A stretch of DNA of 64,000 nt from Theocolax elegans (Eukaryota; Arthropoda; Insecta; Hymenoptera; Cerocephalidae): positions 21,852,759-21,916,758 of the forward strand of contig CM047428.1 of assembly GCA_026168455.1 (NCBI GenBank). The letters run 5' to 3'. Below are positions 1 through 10,850 of this stretch, piece after piece (the stretch's first letter is position 1; the number at the start of each line of letters is the position of its first letter). The position numbers and the translations under genes are program-made. The notes under the pieces are model-generated. The model had not been told where the DNA came from. It did no database searches and saw nothing but the letters and a program-made list of their open reading frames with translations.

Positions 1-1973
1 CGCTTTAGCATAATAATCTTAAATAATAGATTAAATCTGCTCTAATAAAAAAAAAGAAACGCTTGATTAACCGATAAATAATCAATATCTCCGCATATAC
101 TGTTTCAAAACATTTTAATGCAAAAATTTATTACAACATATTTAAGATATGTAACTTACAATTCTCATTTAGTTACGTACAGTGGATAATACAATATAGC
201 CAACGGGATTCCTATTTTACCAACCGACCATTACTATTCCCATCACAACGAAGTAACACCGTTTCATTTGCACGGAACCAACGAACATCATTAACCTCCC
301 ATTCATCGTCGGTAAAGTAGATTTCGCGTCGTTATATAAATATATAATAATTGAATTCTTAATATTTAATATTTAAACAAGAATTATTTTTTCATATATA
401 TATATATATACTATATATATGTATGTGTGTCTATATTTCCCTTTTTTCAATCTAATCAAAACGTATCATTTAAACACTTATGCAAAAAATTTTCGAATCT
501 ATCTTTTATATATTTGTATGTATATGTCGATACACAAATTCTAATATATTTTTTTCTTAGTAAGTTTCATAGAATTGTAACAATTTTCTTTCTCTCTCTT
601 TCTCCCTTTCGCTCCTTATCTGTCGCTCTGACGTTCTTAAAAATTAAAGAATAAACATACATCAATGCAATACAACTGATCCAAAACTGAGGTGTATATG
701 AGAGAGTGTCATATTTAATTTTTATAATTTCTACTTTACCGACACGTTTGAACATAGCACATACAAAGTTGGCATAATTAACAAAAATACAAGTACCGTT
801 GATAAATTTAATTTTAAGAGTTTAACAGTGTGCTCGCGCGCCAAATTTTATAATAAAATTCGAACGTAACAGGAAATCGTTGAAATTTGGCACACTAATG
901 GATTACCGATCGTCGGTAGCTCAAAGTTTTCTAAGTTAATCCCTTTCTATTACATCAAAGTTCAATTTATTGTGATACATTTAGTATCACAATATTACAA
1001 AATAATATTCCACGTCGGTAACGTAGGAATGACGAAAATTATGCTCTTAAAAGAAAGAAATAAATAAAATAAACGGCGATGACAAAATTTTCATTTTCTT
1101 CATTGATATACAATATTTGTTTCTTCTTATTCCCTGTCACGTTTTTTTTCTTCTTTCGTATATATCAAAGATTAAATATGTATATATGTATATATTTATA
1201 TGGACAGTGTTATTTTCCCTTTCATTTAACAGCCTGAGCGCACCCTTTTTTATGTAGCTATAAGAAAATTTCGAATATATATCATTTTTGTGTGTTGTGT
1301 AGGATTCAGAAAAAGGAAAAAAAATGAAGAAAACGAACATCGGAAATTTTTTTTTTTACTTTCATATTTTCTTTGTTAATGATAGTGACACACACACACG
1401 TGCGCACGCACGTACTCGCACAAGCACACGCACAAACATACACACTTGGATCGTGTAAAAAGCAAATTTTTTTTTACATATACATGTATATATTATATGA
1501 CACTAACATATAAGCACACTCGTGTGTAACTTTTTTTATTCCTTAAATGATATTTATTTTTTTTTCCTTAAATGATAATGAAAAAAAGAAGAGCAATAAA
1601 TTAACCTGAGAACTATTTTTTTTTATAGAAACTTAAGTATTTTATTATATATATATTTGTTTATTTATGTATGTGTATGCATGTATATAATAATTATCGA
1701 TAACCACCGTTTTTGTTTATTTTTTGTTTTTACGTTTTTTCCACAACGAGTTCTATCTTTGAAAAATGAAAAAGAAGGTTGATCGATCAGACTTACCGAG
1801 AAGGATTTTGGAATAATTTTGTGTTCGATTACTTTTTCTTTGTGTGGGTATATAATAGTGCTACTGAACGGTAAAATGAAAATTGTTCTGCTGTATTTAG
1901 TTTATTTTTCCTATCTTTTTTTGTTTTGGTTTCAAATTAAAATTAAAAAAGAAAAATAAGAAAACGGATTCGT
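1..1973. other. AT-rich DNA downstream of the FAM151/menorin gene
   Basis: No coding region is recognisable. The stretch holds a (TA)n run near 393-420, CA/GC-type simple sequence near 1389-1444 and several poly-T runs. The right end should include the 3' UTR of the minus-strand gene. Confidence 0.6.
1901..1906 (-). terminator. Candidate polyadenylation signal of the FAM151/menorin gene
   Basis: The minus strand reads AATAAA here, about 70 bases after the stop codon. The DNA is very AT-rich, so chance hexamers are common; position is the main support. Confidence 0.35.
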
Positions 1974-2376
1974 TCACAGGAATTTGCAAGCGGACAAACC
2001 AAGGATGATCGATGCGATAATAACAGACATTGAGCTTTTCGCGGTGAAAGCCGAATTAGTTAAGTTGAGCTTGTTCCACAAAGTCGAAGGTACGTCAACG
2101 TAAACACGCTCGATCCCGATCGATTTGATCACCTCGGACAATTTGGCGGGATCGACCTTGTCACCTTCGCTAGACCATATGGTCAATGTCGGATTGGTGC
2201 TCTTCGTGTTGGTAAGCAGAGTTTTCAATACGTCGCCGTCGTTGCTCGCGTAACACGCTCTCACTGGGTAAGTTACCGACTGATTCGTCTTGCTATCCTG
2301 CACCGTTTTTACCATCTCGTTGATCTGCTCGCTCGTGTATTTACCGTTGGTTACATTTTGACTGGTCTCCTCCAAT
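1974..2376 (-). CDS. FAM151/menorin terminal coding exon
   Basis: The acceptor is TTTCACTTTCAG|A TTG GAG GAG; the A completes an Arg codon begun in the 143-bp exon. The 403-bp coding part encodes LEETSQNVTNGKYTSEQINE, a PVRACYASNDGDVLKTLL block, LTIWSSEGDKVDPAKLSEVI, then ERVYVDVPSTLW and a tail that is mostly hydrophobic (SVIIASIILGLSACKFL) to a TGA at 1976-1974. The first two blocks match the C-terminal half of FAM151/menorin. The tail, preceded by small residues and with nothing after it, looks like a GPI-attachment signal; a single weak membrane anchor is the alternative. Several NxT/NxS sequons (NVT, NQS, NLT) fit an extracellular protein. Confidence 0.85.
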
Positions 2377-5300
2377 CTGAAAGTGAAATTTATTTTATTG
2401 TTATACAGTTTCGTTTTCATTTTTTTAATTGAGATACTATTTCGGTTTTCAACAAAATGTGAACCCAAAAAAAAAAATAAAAAAGTGATAGATTTTTATT
2501 AAGCTAGAAATTCAATTTATCAAAAAAAAAAAAACGCTCTGTAACGGTATTGCGTTTCCTTTGAAGATAATCTGTGAATTTTTTAAAATTTATTTTATTA
2601 ATAAATCAGCGAGATTTTTCAGTAACCAATAATCATTGTTTTATAGCTATATATTACCGACCTAAAATGGTTATTTACACATAATTAATTAATAATTAAT
2701 AATTTCGTAAATATCTCTATGTCATGGTATTCTATTAAAAATTAGTAACAAACAAATAAAATTAATTTGGATACCATCGCACATAGGAATCCATGGAAAC
2801 GAAGTCGCAGACGTACTTGCAAAAAATGCGACCGCCGAAAATACGACGAAAGTATTCCTATCCCTTCACTGACTTAAAACAAAGTTTAAAAGAATAATCC
2901 AAGAATCAACTAATAAAAAAATAACTAACTTGTGAGAAGTAAAGGGAAAGGAGTACTTTCAGTACTATTATAATACGAAGAACCATGTTTGGTTATAATA
3001 ATGAAAACAAATAGAGAGGCTATTGTAATCATTAATCGATGTCGTGCAAACCACTATAATCTGGCAGCCTCTCTGCAGCGTATAAAAATTATTGATAACT
3101 CACAATGTAATGCGATGAAGAATATCAAGATCTCGACCACATACTGTGGCAATGCAAATTGCTTGATAAAGAAAGAACAATAATGTTAAAAGAACTCCAA
3201 AGGCAAAAAATCTTTCTACCGAATAAAGCGACGTCTAACAGTATCTGCGATTTTCTTAAGATTTTTCGTACAACTAGGTTTTAAAAGTTTTGGAATTTTC
3301 TAGGTAGATCTCTGCAATTTCGGATTCAAATTACAGGACTGTAATTGTAATCATATTTTTTTATTCGAACTTGTAAAAAATTGTGTATAAAAATTTGTAA
3401 AAGCATAATTTAGATTTTTAAATAATTTGTTACTTGAATCTTTAGGAAGATTGAGTATGCTAAAATAATAAGCAACATTGGATGTCGGTCTGAAGTTGCA
3501 GGATTCTGCTATTACCCACACAAAGTTTTATTGCTTCAAAAATCATCTTTGAATTGAAAAGAAATTAATTAAATATTGAATCAATGAGATGTTTTGGATA
3601 TTACTCATGATTTATAGGTAACTGCTATTACCGCTATTAATAACACATTGTCGGTAATAGTAGACGTAAGACTTTTTCGATCTTGCTAAATGAAGGAGTA
3701 TTCCAAAAATCGCAAAAAGCATGTTTACTATAGACAACAGAGGAATAAAATCATCAAGACTTGTATTCCAATAAAAATTTATAAAAATTCACAATTATGT
3801 TTGAAACATAAGGAAGAACATAACCTTCGTGACACTTTGATAAACCAAATATCGGTACCCCCAAATATGAAAAATTAAAAAAATTTTATGTTTACGAATT
3901 TTTCACATACATAAAGAAAAAAATGAATGAAAAAATTGAAACTTTGAAAATTACAATGATTAATACAATGAGAGTATAAGGAATCCCGATCGATGTGGTG
4001 ATTTAATTAAGAATTATTGAGGTTAGCACAATATTGAATCATGCACCAGATGGGATTCCCATCTCATATTTTTTTTAATTTTTTCTTTTTAAACACTTCA
4101 AGTTTATACATGACGTAAATGAAGAGACATCGTTAATAAATTAATATTGCATTAATTTATTCGTTAATATAAATAACAACGCGTGTTAACCTTTTACGGT
4201 TAAATACACAATACCATTTTTCGGTTCAACGGAGCATAGTGAAATGCATTTTTCGGATTTCCGTCGATGATGTGTGCATAGGAAAAAATAACCCAATTTT
4301 CTTAACATAAAATAACTATGATTTTTTAACGGTTACCGACGGTCGATAAGAAAATAATTAATGTTTTCATATTTATTCAGCGTAACATATAATTTAAAAA
4401 ATTATATAATTCATTTTTAAATAAAAAATAAATTATTTTCTGTAAATTAATAACATAGCCCGGTTCTATTGGGTTACACGATACGTTAATCCAAAATAGA
4501 ATTGAATTTGATAGAGCGAACTAATTTGATTAATATACTACATTAAGTAGGATCCTTATTCTTTTGAGATTTAAATAAATCGAGTACACTTATTGAATTA
4601 TGTAATACTACAATTATTCTTAAGGGGATGTCGGACTCAGAAAATGGTAATTATTAATACTTTTTTATAGATTAAAGAATACATTTTTTTTTAATCCTGA
4701 ACGCCACGCCCTTAGGTATGTTTTAAACAGTATACTCAAATTTTTTCAGATTTTTAAATTTGTAATTTAATTCTGATTTTTGCGTTGAAAATTCATATTT
4801 TTCTAGATATTAATTACCGACCGACAATTGTTTATTCATTTATCAATAACAAATTTATTTTTTCTTAAAAAATCAAAACGCCATGCTCTAGCTTTTGTTG
4901 TAAACTACCCATATGAATTTTTTCAAATATTTAATTCAATATTTTCAAAATAAATCTTATGTTGGAAGGTGTAGATCCCTGTAACTTGGGTCCGACATCC
5001 CGTTAAGTATCAATAGAGAAATAAATTAATAAATTGATCTTTTATGAAAAAACAATAAATTAAAAGTTATAATAAAAATTGATTTAGTAAGATATCGGTA
5101 ATTAATTACTGGGATCTACTATTATCTACGGAAACTTTGACAAAAATTGAATTGACAGTCCAAAAATGACAATTGAAACAATATCTTTTAAGATAAAATA
5201 ATTCTTTAAATTATTCATTTTTTTCGGTGATTCTAATACAAACAAGAAATGACAATCGGTATCTGTTACATACACATAACAGAGTTTGAAAAAATAAAAT

Positions 5301-8300
5301 CAATAAAATAAAATAAAATAAAATTTTATTATAAAGAAGTACTTAACGTACCGAATTTTCTAAACAAATTATAGTTGCTTTTGCATACAAAAGACATAAA
5401 AATATAACTACAACATCAATGTTCGCTTAACTCCTCGGTCGGTAACGAAATATGTTAAAAAAAATTACATTTAAATAAAAATTGATCTTATTCTCAATTA
5501 AATATTGTATTTACATCTTTCATTTCCAAAAGAATTGAATTTTTAAAAATCGTCTAACCGTTTATTGTTTATAAAATCATTAACTAATAAGAAAAGATGG
5601 CAAATTTTTAAAGAAAACTCAACATCTATAATTAAAGGTATACATAGCCACTTCAGTAAAATAAAGTTAAGAACCTCTCCGTTATCGGTCAATTAACCTC
5701 ACCACACAGACATCGACTAAAATTTAACCTGCTTACCTAGTGGTCCATCCGATCGATAGTAGCGATTGCGGTAACTTTGCTGCCGCAGCCAGAAAGCCTT
5801 TAGGATCAACGGGGCCTGGCTCGACTGCGTTCACAGGTCCCTTGAGAATGTCAGCGTTCAACCAGACTGGCACTGTTATCTGAGTGAAAAAAGAAAAAAA
5901 AAATAAGTATAACCTAAAGAAATATATATATTTTCCAATTATATTATACAATTTTAAATTTTCGTTGGGTGTAATCCTGCGCGAAGAGAAACATTAAATA
6001 AAAATTACCGAGATGTTCAGATTATAATCACGATGTATTTGAGGTTATGTAATTTTTAATGATGATGAACGAATTTAGATGGTCAGTTAACTAGTGACTC
6101 GACAGTTTAAAAAATCAATAATAGGTGTTTCAGAGAACTTAGCCTCAAAATCACTGTCTGAAAGTCTACGGCATGATATTGATTTTGAACTTTCTACGAA
6201 GGATTAAGAAACAGAGAAGAATATTACCATGTTGGATAGTAATTTTTCCACTAAGAATATTACAATGCATGACTAGTATTATTGTTCCAAAATTTCTTTT
6301 CAAATGTTATGCTATATAGTAATTTTTCTCAATGGGAATTTGACCATGTTGAATAGTATTTTACCTAAGTAACAAGTACTTTTTTCCAAAGAAAAATGAC
6401 AAGCTGAAAAGTAATTTTTCTTAAAAAGTAATTTCATTCAGATGAAAAGTATTTTTGCCAAAGAAAAATTACAATAATAGCTGGAAAGTAATAGTTTTTA
6501 AACGCATGTTTTACCATGATAGAAATTAATTCTTTCTAGTTAGGAATTTCACAATGCTGGACGGAAATTTCCTTTCATCAACTTGTAACTGTAATTTTTA
6601 ACATTCTAAATAATAACTTCTTTTCAAAATCAAAAAGTAATTTTTTACTCAGAACATTAAAATGTAGATTATAAAAAAGGAAATTATCATCTTGTGTTAA
6701 TAATATTGATTATACAGCGAAACTTACATTTTTTAATTCTTGAAGTACGATCACTCCTTTCTCGACAGCTTCGAGACTTTTGAAGTCGAGCTTAATGCCT
6801 TGATCTTTTATGAAAAAACAATAAATTAAAAGTTATAATAAAAATTGATTTAGTAAGATATCGGTAATTAATTACTGGGATCTACTATTATCTACGGAAA
6901 CTTTGACAAAAATTGAATTGACAGTCCAAAAATGACAATTGAAACAATATCTTTTAAGATAAAATAATTCTTTAAATTATTCATTTTTTTCGGTGATTCT
7001 AATACAAACAAGAAATGACAATCGGTATCTGTTACATACACATAACAGAGTTTGAAAAAATAAAATCAATAAAATAAAATAAAATAAAATTTTATTATAA
7101 AGAAGTCTTAACGTACCGAATTTTCTAAACAAATTATAGTTGCTTTTGCATACAAAAGACATAAAAATATAACTACAACATCAATGTTCGCTTAACTCCT
7201 CGGTCGGTAACGAAATATGTTAAAAAAATTACATTTAAATAAAAATTGATCTTATTCTCAATTAAATATTGTATTTACATCTTTCATTTCCAAAAGAATT
7301 GAATTTTTAAAAATCGTCTAACCGTTTATTGTTTATAAAATCATTAACTAATAAGAAAAGATGGCAAATTTTTAAAGAAAACTCAACATCTATAATTAAA
7401 GGTATACATAGCCACTTCAGTAAAATAAAGTTAAGAACCTCTCCGTTATCGGTCAATTAACCTCACCACACAGACATCGACTAAAATTTAACCTGCTTAC
7501 CTAGTGGTCCATCCGATCGATAGTAGCGATTGCGGTAACTTTGCTGCCGCAGCCAGAAAGCCTTTAGGATCAACGGGGCCTGGCTCGACTGCGTTCACAG
7601 GTCCCTTGAGAATGTCAGCGTTCAACCAGACTGGCACTGTTATCTGAGTGAAAAAAGAAAAAAAAAATAAGTATAACCTAAAGAAATATATATATTTCCA
7701 ATTATATTATACAATTTTAAATTTTCGTTGGGTGTAATCCTGCGCGAAGAGAAACATTAAATAAAAATTACCGAGATGTTCAGATTATAATCACGATGTA
7801 TTTGAGGTTATGTAATTTTTAATGATGATGAACGAATTTAGATGGTCAGTTAACTAGTGACTCGACAGTTTAAAAAATCAATAATAGGTGTTTCAGAGAA
7901 CTTAGCCTCAAAATCACTGTCTGAAAGTCTACGGCATGATATTGATTTTGAACTTTCTACGAAGGATTAAGAAACAGAGAAGAATATTACCATGTTGGAT
8001 AGTAATTTTTCCCACTAAGAATATTACAATGCATGACTAGTATTATTGTTCCAAAATTTCTTTTCAAATGTTATGCTATATAGTAATTTTTCTCAATGGG
8101 AATTTGACCATGTTGAATAGTATTTTACCTAAGTAACAAGTACTTTTTTCCAAAGAAAAATGACAAGCTGAAAAGTAATTTTTCTTAAAAAGTAATTTCA
8201 TTCAGATGAAAAGTATTTTTGCCAAAGAAAAATTACAATAATAGCTGGAAAGTAATAGTTTTTAAACGCATGTTTTACCATGATAGAAATTAATTCTTTC

Positions 8301-8721
8301 TAGTTAGGAATTTCACAATGCTGGACGGAAATTTCCTTTCATCAACTTGTAACTGTAATTTTTAACATTCTAAATAATAACTTCTTTTCAAAATCAAAAA
8401 GTAATTTTTTACTCAGAACATTAAAATGTAGATTATAAAAAAGGAAATTATCATCTTGTGTTAATAATATTGATTATACAGCGAAACTTACATTTTTTAA
8501 TTCTTGAAGTACGATCACTCCTTTCTCGACAGCTTCGAGACTTTTGAAGTCGAGCTTAATGCCTTTCTTTTTATTATTCGTCACCTGGTTGACAAAACTC
8601 GACAAACTGAGATCGCCAGTTTTATTGGGTGGATGTCCCATTATTGGAATGTTGATTGTTCCTTCACCGGCGGTGGTCAAATTACCGATGATCACGTCAG
8701 CTTCGATCATCATGACCTCAT
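1974..8721 (-). CDS. FAM151/menorin family protein, 3' part of gene (3 exons joined)
   Basis: Three minus-strand exons join in frame: 8721-8492, 7643-7501 and 2376-1974. They give about 258 C-terminal residues of a FAM151/menorin (DUF2181) protein. Visible family motifs, in order, are MMIEADVIIG, IMGHPP, KGIKLDFKSLEAVE, VPVWLNADIL, DPKGFLAAAAKLP, LSIGWTT, VTYPVRA and LTIWSSEGDKV. These correspond to the conserved strands and His/Asp positions of the family, which has a phosphodiesterase-like barrel. Family members are membrane or secreted proteins; C. elegans MNR-1 is a skin-derived cue for dendrite branching. The role here is inferred, not shown. The C-terminus ends in a hydrophobic stretch before a TGA stop. 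A polyadenylation-like AATAAA lies on the minus strand at 1906-1901. The N-terminal exon(s), with the signal peptide and the usual WAH motif, were not found in the window. The gene is unusual in having a duplicated internal exon (see other entries). Confidence 0.88.
2758..3284 (+). pseudogene. Decayed 3' end of a non-LTR retrotransposon ORF2 (RNase H and C-terminal region)
   Basis: Plus-strand translation gives IWIPSHIGIHGNEVADVLAK, the RNase H signature common at the end of ORF2 in I/R1/Jockey-type LINEs. Further on is REAIVIINRCRANHYNLAAS and then, after a one-base deletion near 3111, a Cys-containing segment of the type C-C-DEEYQDLDHILWQC. This is the family's usual C-terminal Cys-His motif, ending at TAA 3282-3284. 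Stop codons (for example near 2870 and 2932) and at least two frame changes show it is dead. It lies antisense to the host gene inside the large intron. The exact clade cannot be set from this fragment. I saw no clear poly-A or target-site duplication. Confidence 0.8.
3285..4619. other. Intronic AT-rich sequence, no gene seen
   Basis: This is part of the large FAM151/menorin intron. A short open frame at 3690-3878 is low-complexity (Lys/Asn-rich) and has no recognisable homology. The word TTACCGAC/GTCGGTAA recurs here (3650, 4333). Confidence 0.5.
4624..5002 (-). mobile_element. TTAA-flanked MITE, family A, copy 1
   Basis: The 379-bp element is flanked by TTAA on both sides (4620-4623 and 5003-5006). 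Its ends are inverted: GGGGATGTCGGACTCA on the left and, read from the right, CGGGATGTCGGACCCA. The right end reads inward as ...CCCAAGTTACAGGGATCTACA, which matches the left end of the copies at 28772 and 57534, so this copy is in the opposite orientation. It has no coding capacity. TTAA duplications are typical of piggyBac, Kolobok and Sola3 groups; the parent is unknown. Confidence 0.75.
5737..5879 (-). CDS. FAM151/menorin 143-bp exon, duplicate copy
   Basis: This is a second copy of the exon at 7501-7643, with the same acceptor, donor and reading frame (ITVPVWLNADIL ... LSIGWTT). It sits in the left copy of a 1.77-kb tandem duplication. It could splice from the 8492-8721 exon to the terminal exon just as well as the other copy, giving the same protein. 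It looks undamaged. Whether it is used is unknown. Confidence 0.7.
6728..6800 (-). pseudogene. Truncated copy of the FAM151/menorin 230-bp exon
   Basis: These bases repeat the 3' end of the 8492-8721 exon (KSLEAVEKG...LQELKN) with its GTAAGT donor. The copy is cut at 6800, exactly at the junction of the tandem duplication. It has no acceptor and no 5' half, so it cannot act as a normal internal exon. If an upstream cryptic AG were used, it could add a short wrong segment to the mRNA. Confidence 0.85.
6801..8564. repeat. Tandem segmental duplication in the FAM151/menorin gene, right copy
   Basis: This is the right copy of the duplication described at 5035-6800. It runs from TGATCTTTTATG at 6801 to AATGCCT at 8564, inside the 230-bp exon. 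It also carries a degenerate run of roughly 60-bp units containing AAAGTAATTTTTC (about 7985-8280; equivalent to 6225-6520 in the left copy). Confidence 0.92.
7501..7643 (-). CDS. FAM151/menorin 143-bp exon, upstream copy
   Basis: The exon encodes ITVPVWLNADILKGP through LSIGWTT plus the first two bases of the next Arg codon. The acceptor is TTTTTTCACTCAG|ATAACAGTG and the donor ACTAG|GTAAGC. It enters in phase 0 directly after the 8492 exon and leaves in phase 2, matching the terminal exon, where AG + A makes Arg. It is the first copy met by a transcript reading leftwards. By eye it is identical to the second copy at 5737-5879. Because 143 is not a multiple of 3, including both copies would shift the frame, so one must be skipped or they must be used alternatively. 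Confidence 0.85.
8492..8721 (-). CDS. FAM151/menorin internal exon (N-terminal domain part)
   Basis: This 230-bp exon encodes EVMMIEADVIIG, then IMGHPP, then KGIKLDFKSLEAVEKG and a VLQELKN end. The donor is clear: AAT|GTAAGT (phase 0), with the intron starting at 8491. The upstream boundary is less certain. The only AG in the right frame gives ...GAAG|AT GAG GTC, with a branch-like CTAAT about 25 bases upstream but a poor pyrimidine tract. That start makes the exon enter in phase 1, and EVMMIEADV then lines up with the family. An in-frame ATG lies just upstream, but it would leave the protein without a signal peptide. The left 73 bases of this exon (8492-8564) are inside the duplicated segment, which explains the truncated exon copy at 6728-6800. 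Confidence 0.85.
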
Positions 8722-9556
8722 CTTCAATCATTTCAAATTCAATTATTAGTAAGATTATATATCTACATAGTACAATACTCGTATTTCAATTTAATAAGTA
8801 ATTAATTCGTGGTTATTTTCTAGCGATTTTTAAGTTTCGGGTGAAACGCTCTTATGTCCCATTTTATTGGAAGGAAATTCAATTTGTGTATCTATGAGAA
8901 TTTGTTTAGGTAAAAAATAGTGTATAAATTGGGTATACAATTCGATATAAAATTGTATAATTGCGTAAAACTTAGATAAAATATTGTAAATAAAAATTAG
9001 TATATATATAAAATTGAAATTAATAAATGTATAAAAAATTGATTTAAAAATCTAAAATTGCATCAAAATTTGTTTATAAAATCACATAAAAAAGTCTGTA
9101 AAAAAAATTCTATAAGAAATCGTAAATTATTCAAAAACTTTGAGACGACGATTGAAATGATACACTGTTTATAAAAAGCTGAAGAAGTACTTCAAATCTA
9201 TTGAAAAATATTATCATCAAACGCCAAGAAAACGGACAAAGAAGCATTTAATCGCAGCTTAATTTTAATACTAACATAGTACAAATTGAAGCATTATTTA
9301 TTTACCCTACTAAAAATCAAACAATTTTGAGGTTATGTGAAACCATTTTATGGACATTAATTACTCAGTTATTGTCCAGATTTCGGCCAAAAAAACGTGT
9401 TATTAATGTTTCGATTTCCACTAGGGTATAACACATTTTTTCCTTTATATTATATATCCTTTATATATTTACCTCAAAACTCTCATTTTTTTTCTACAAT
9501 ACGATCATAAACTATAAAAAAAATAATTGTCTAAACATCACTCGTTCGACCTACAA
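8722..9556. other. AT-rich sequence, probably intron of the FAM151/menorin gene
   Basis: No exon or repeat is recognised. A good upstream exon for the minus-strand gene was searched for by the usual WAH-type motif and not found here. Confidence 0.4.
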
Positions 9557-10843
9557 TTCCTACAAATTCGAGTAAATAATCATTTGCATTAAATTCTATA
9601 TATATATTAATATGCCGATGAAATTTTAATTCAATAAACAGATATTCCTATTATATTTTTTCAAAAGACTTTTCAATAAACCTTCACAAAAAAGCCAAAT
9701 TTAATGAAAACGATCCAAATAAAAAACTATAATTTTCATCATCGCTATAAAACCAAAATTTAATCGGAACGACCCCATAAAAAGGAAAAGTATATCGCGT
9801 GCACATACTGTTATATGTCGTTTGTTTCAGAAAAAAAAATCATGCAAACGAGAGAAAGAGAGAGAGAGAGTGAGAGAGTTGATCGAGGGAATAACGAGGT
9901 GCTCTAAATTTGCGAAATTGTCGAAAGAAATTCAAGTCGCGTGGGCACACATCACGAGATTGTTGACGTTTTTCGTTTCTACAAGGCCGTCGCTTAGTTT
10001 TTCGGTATATATCTACATATATAAACCCAACCTCTCTCCCTCTCACAATGGAATTGTTTACTTTGACTATTGCTCCAAAACCCGCCAATTGCTTCGTCCT
10101 CGCAAGTTTCGTAAACACAAAGAGGGTTACCGAGGATTTTCGGAGGTATGGCTATATATACAGATCCCATATATTTTTAGCGATTTTTTTTATCCAAAAA
10201 ATTTTTTTGGATAAGTGTAAGCAATATTAAGAAATAAGCAATAATTATTTATTTGCTTGAAACTACGTTACTATATAATAAACTACGATTTATTAACTAC
10301 GTTATTTATATAGTTCCGTAATTGTACCTTATAGTGTCCAATAATTATTAACCAATAACACACCTTGCCTGTTAAGCCATTAATTACTTATTATCATAAC
10401 GAAAATATTATTTTGCTATAGCGATATATTTTTTTAAACTTAAATTTCATTACATTCATTTACATATTTTATCCAATGCCTAATAATACGTCCAGAACCT
10501 AATATATAAATCAATATATCTAATGAACGATTCTACATTTCTTAAAATAATTTTTATATATTCTAATAGTATTAATGTAATCGTATTTTTAGTCGTGTTT
10601 TACTCGCTTCGTGAATTTCCATTCAATTTTAATTCTCATACTAATAATTATTATATTAATGTATTATTATATCTGAGTAATTGTCCACAATAATATCCGA
10701 TAATACCCGCGTAAAAATCCGAAAGTTTGGGCAAAACTTTGCCCAAGTATAAACTTGGGGCAAACTTGGGCAATGAGACTATGCCAAACTTGACAACTCA
10801 CGCATTCCAAGTTTGGGAGAAGTTTGCAAAAGTTATGCCAAAC
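9557..10843. repeat. 1.29-kb tandem duplication, left copy
   Basis: The segment starts at TTCCTACAAA (9557-9566) and is repeated from the same word at 10844. It includes a GA-rich, less AT-rich block (about 9840-10150) and ends inside a copy of the left arm of a foldback element (10706-10843). Open frames in it are interrupted differently in the two copies by single-base changes, so I do not call a protein. Confidence 0.92.
9840..10150. promoter_or_regulatory. GA-rich, relatively GC-rich block with TATA-like box (duplicated at 11125-11440)
   Basis: A (GA)n tract (about 9853-9880) is followed by 250 bp with many CpG and, near 10015, TATATAAACCC and CTCTCTCCCTCTC. This resembles an insect promoter/5' UTR region rather than intron. 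No linked exon could be shown on either strand. Confidence 0.2.
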
Positions 10844-10850
10844 TTCCTAC
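10706..10850 (+). mobile_element. Left-end fragment of foldback element, created by the tandem duplication
   Basis: It starts TA|CCCGCGTAAAAATCCGAA and is identical in outline to 11993-12137, then breaks into the duplication junction at TTCCTACAAA. It has no right arm. Confidence 0.85.

Larger units (their letters stand above)
5035..6800. repeat. Tandem segmental duplication in the FAM151/menorin gene, left copy
   Basis: This 1,766-bp segment is repeated immediately downstream at 6801-8564 with only a few small differences (for example GTACTTAACG versus GTCTTAACG, and poly-A lengths). It contains one complete 143-bp exon and a truncated exon. The left break is 28 bp from the end of the MITE at 4624-5002. 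Shared bases at the junction are minimal (one T). Confidence 0.92.

Noticed and set aside
8504..8801. Plus-strand frames opposite the 230-bp exon
   Set aside because: Antisense shadows of the FAM151/menorin exon, which has the family motifs and a canonical donor.
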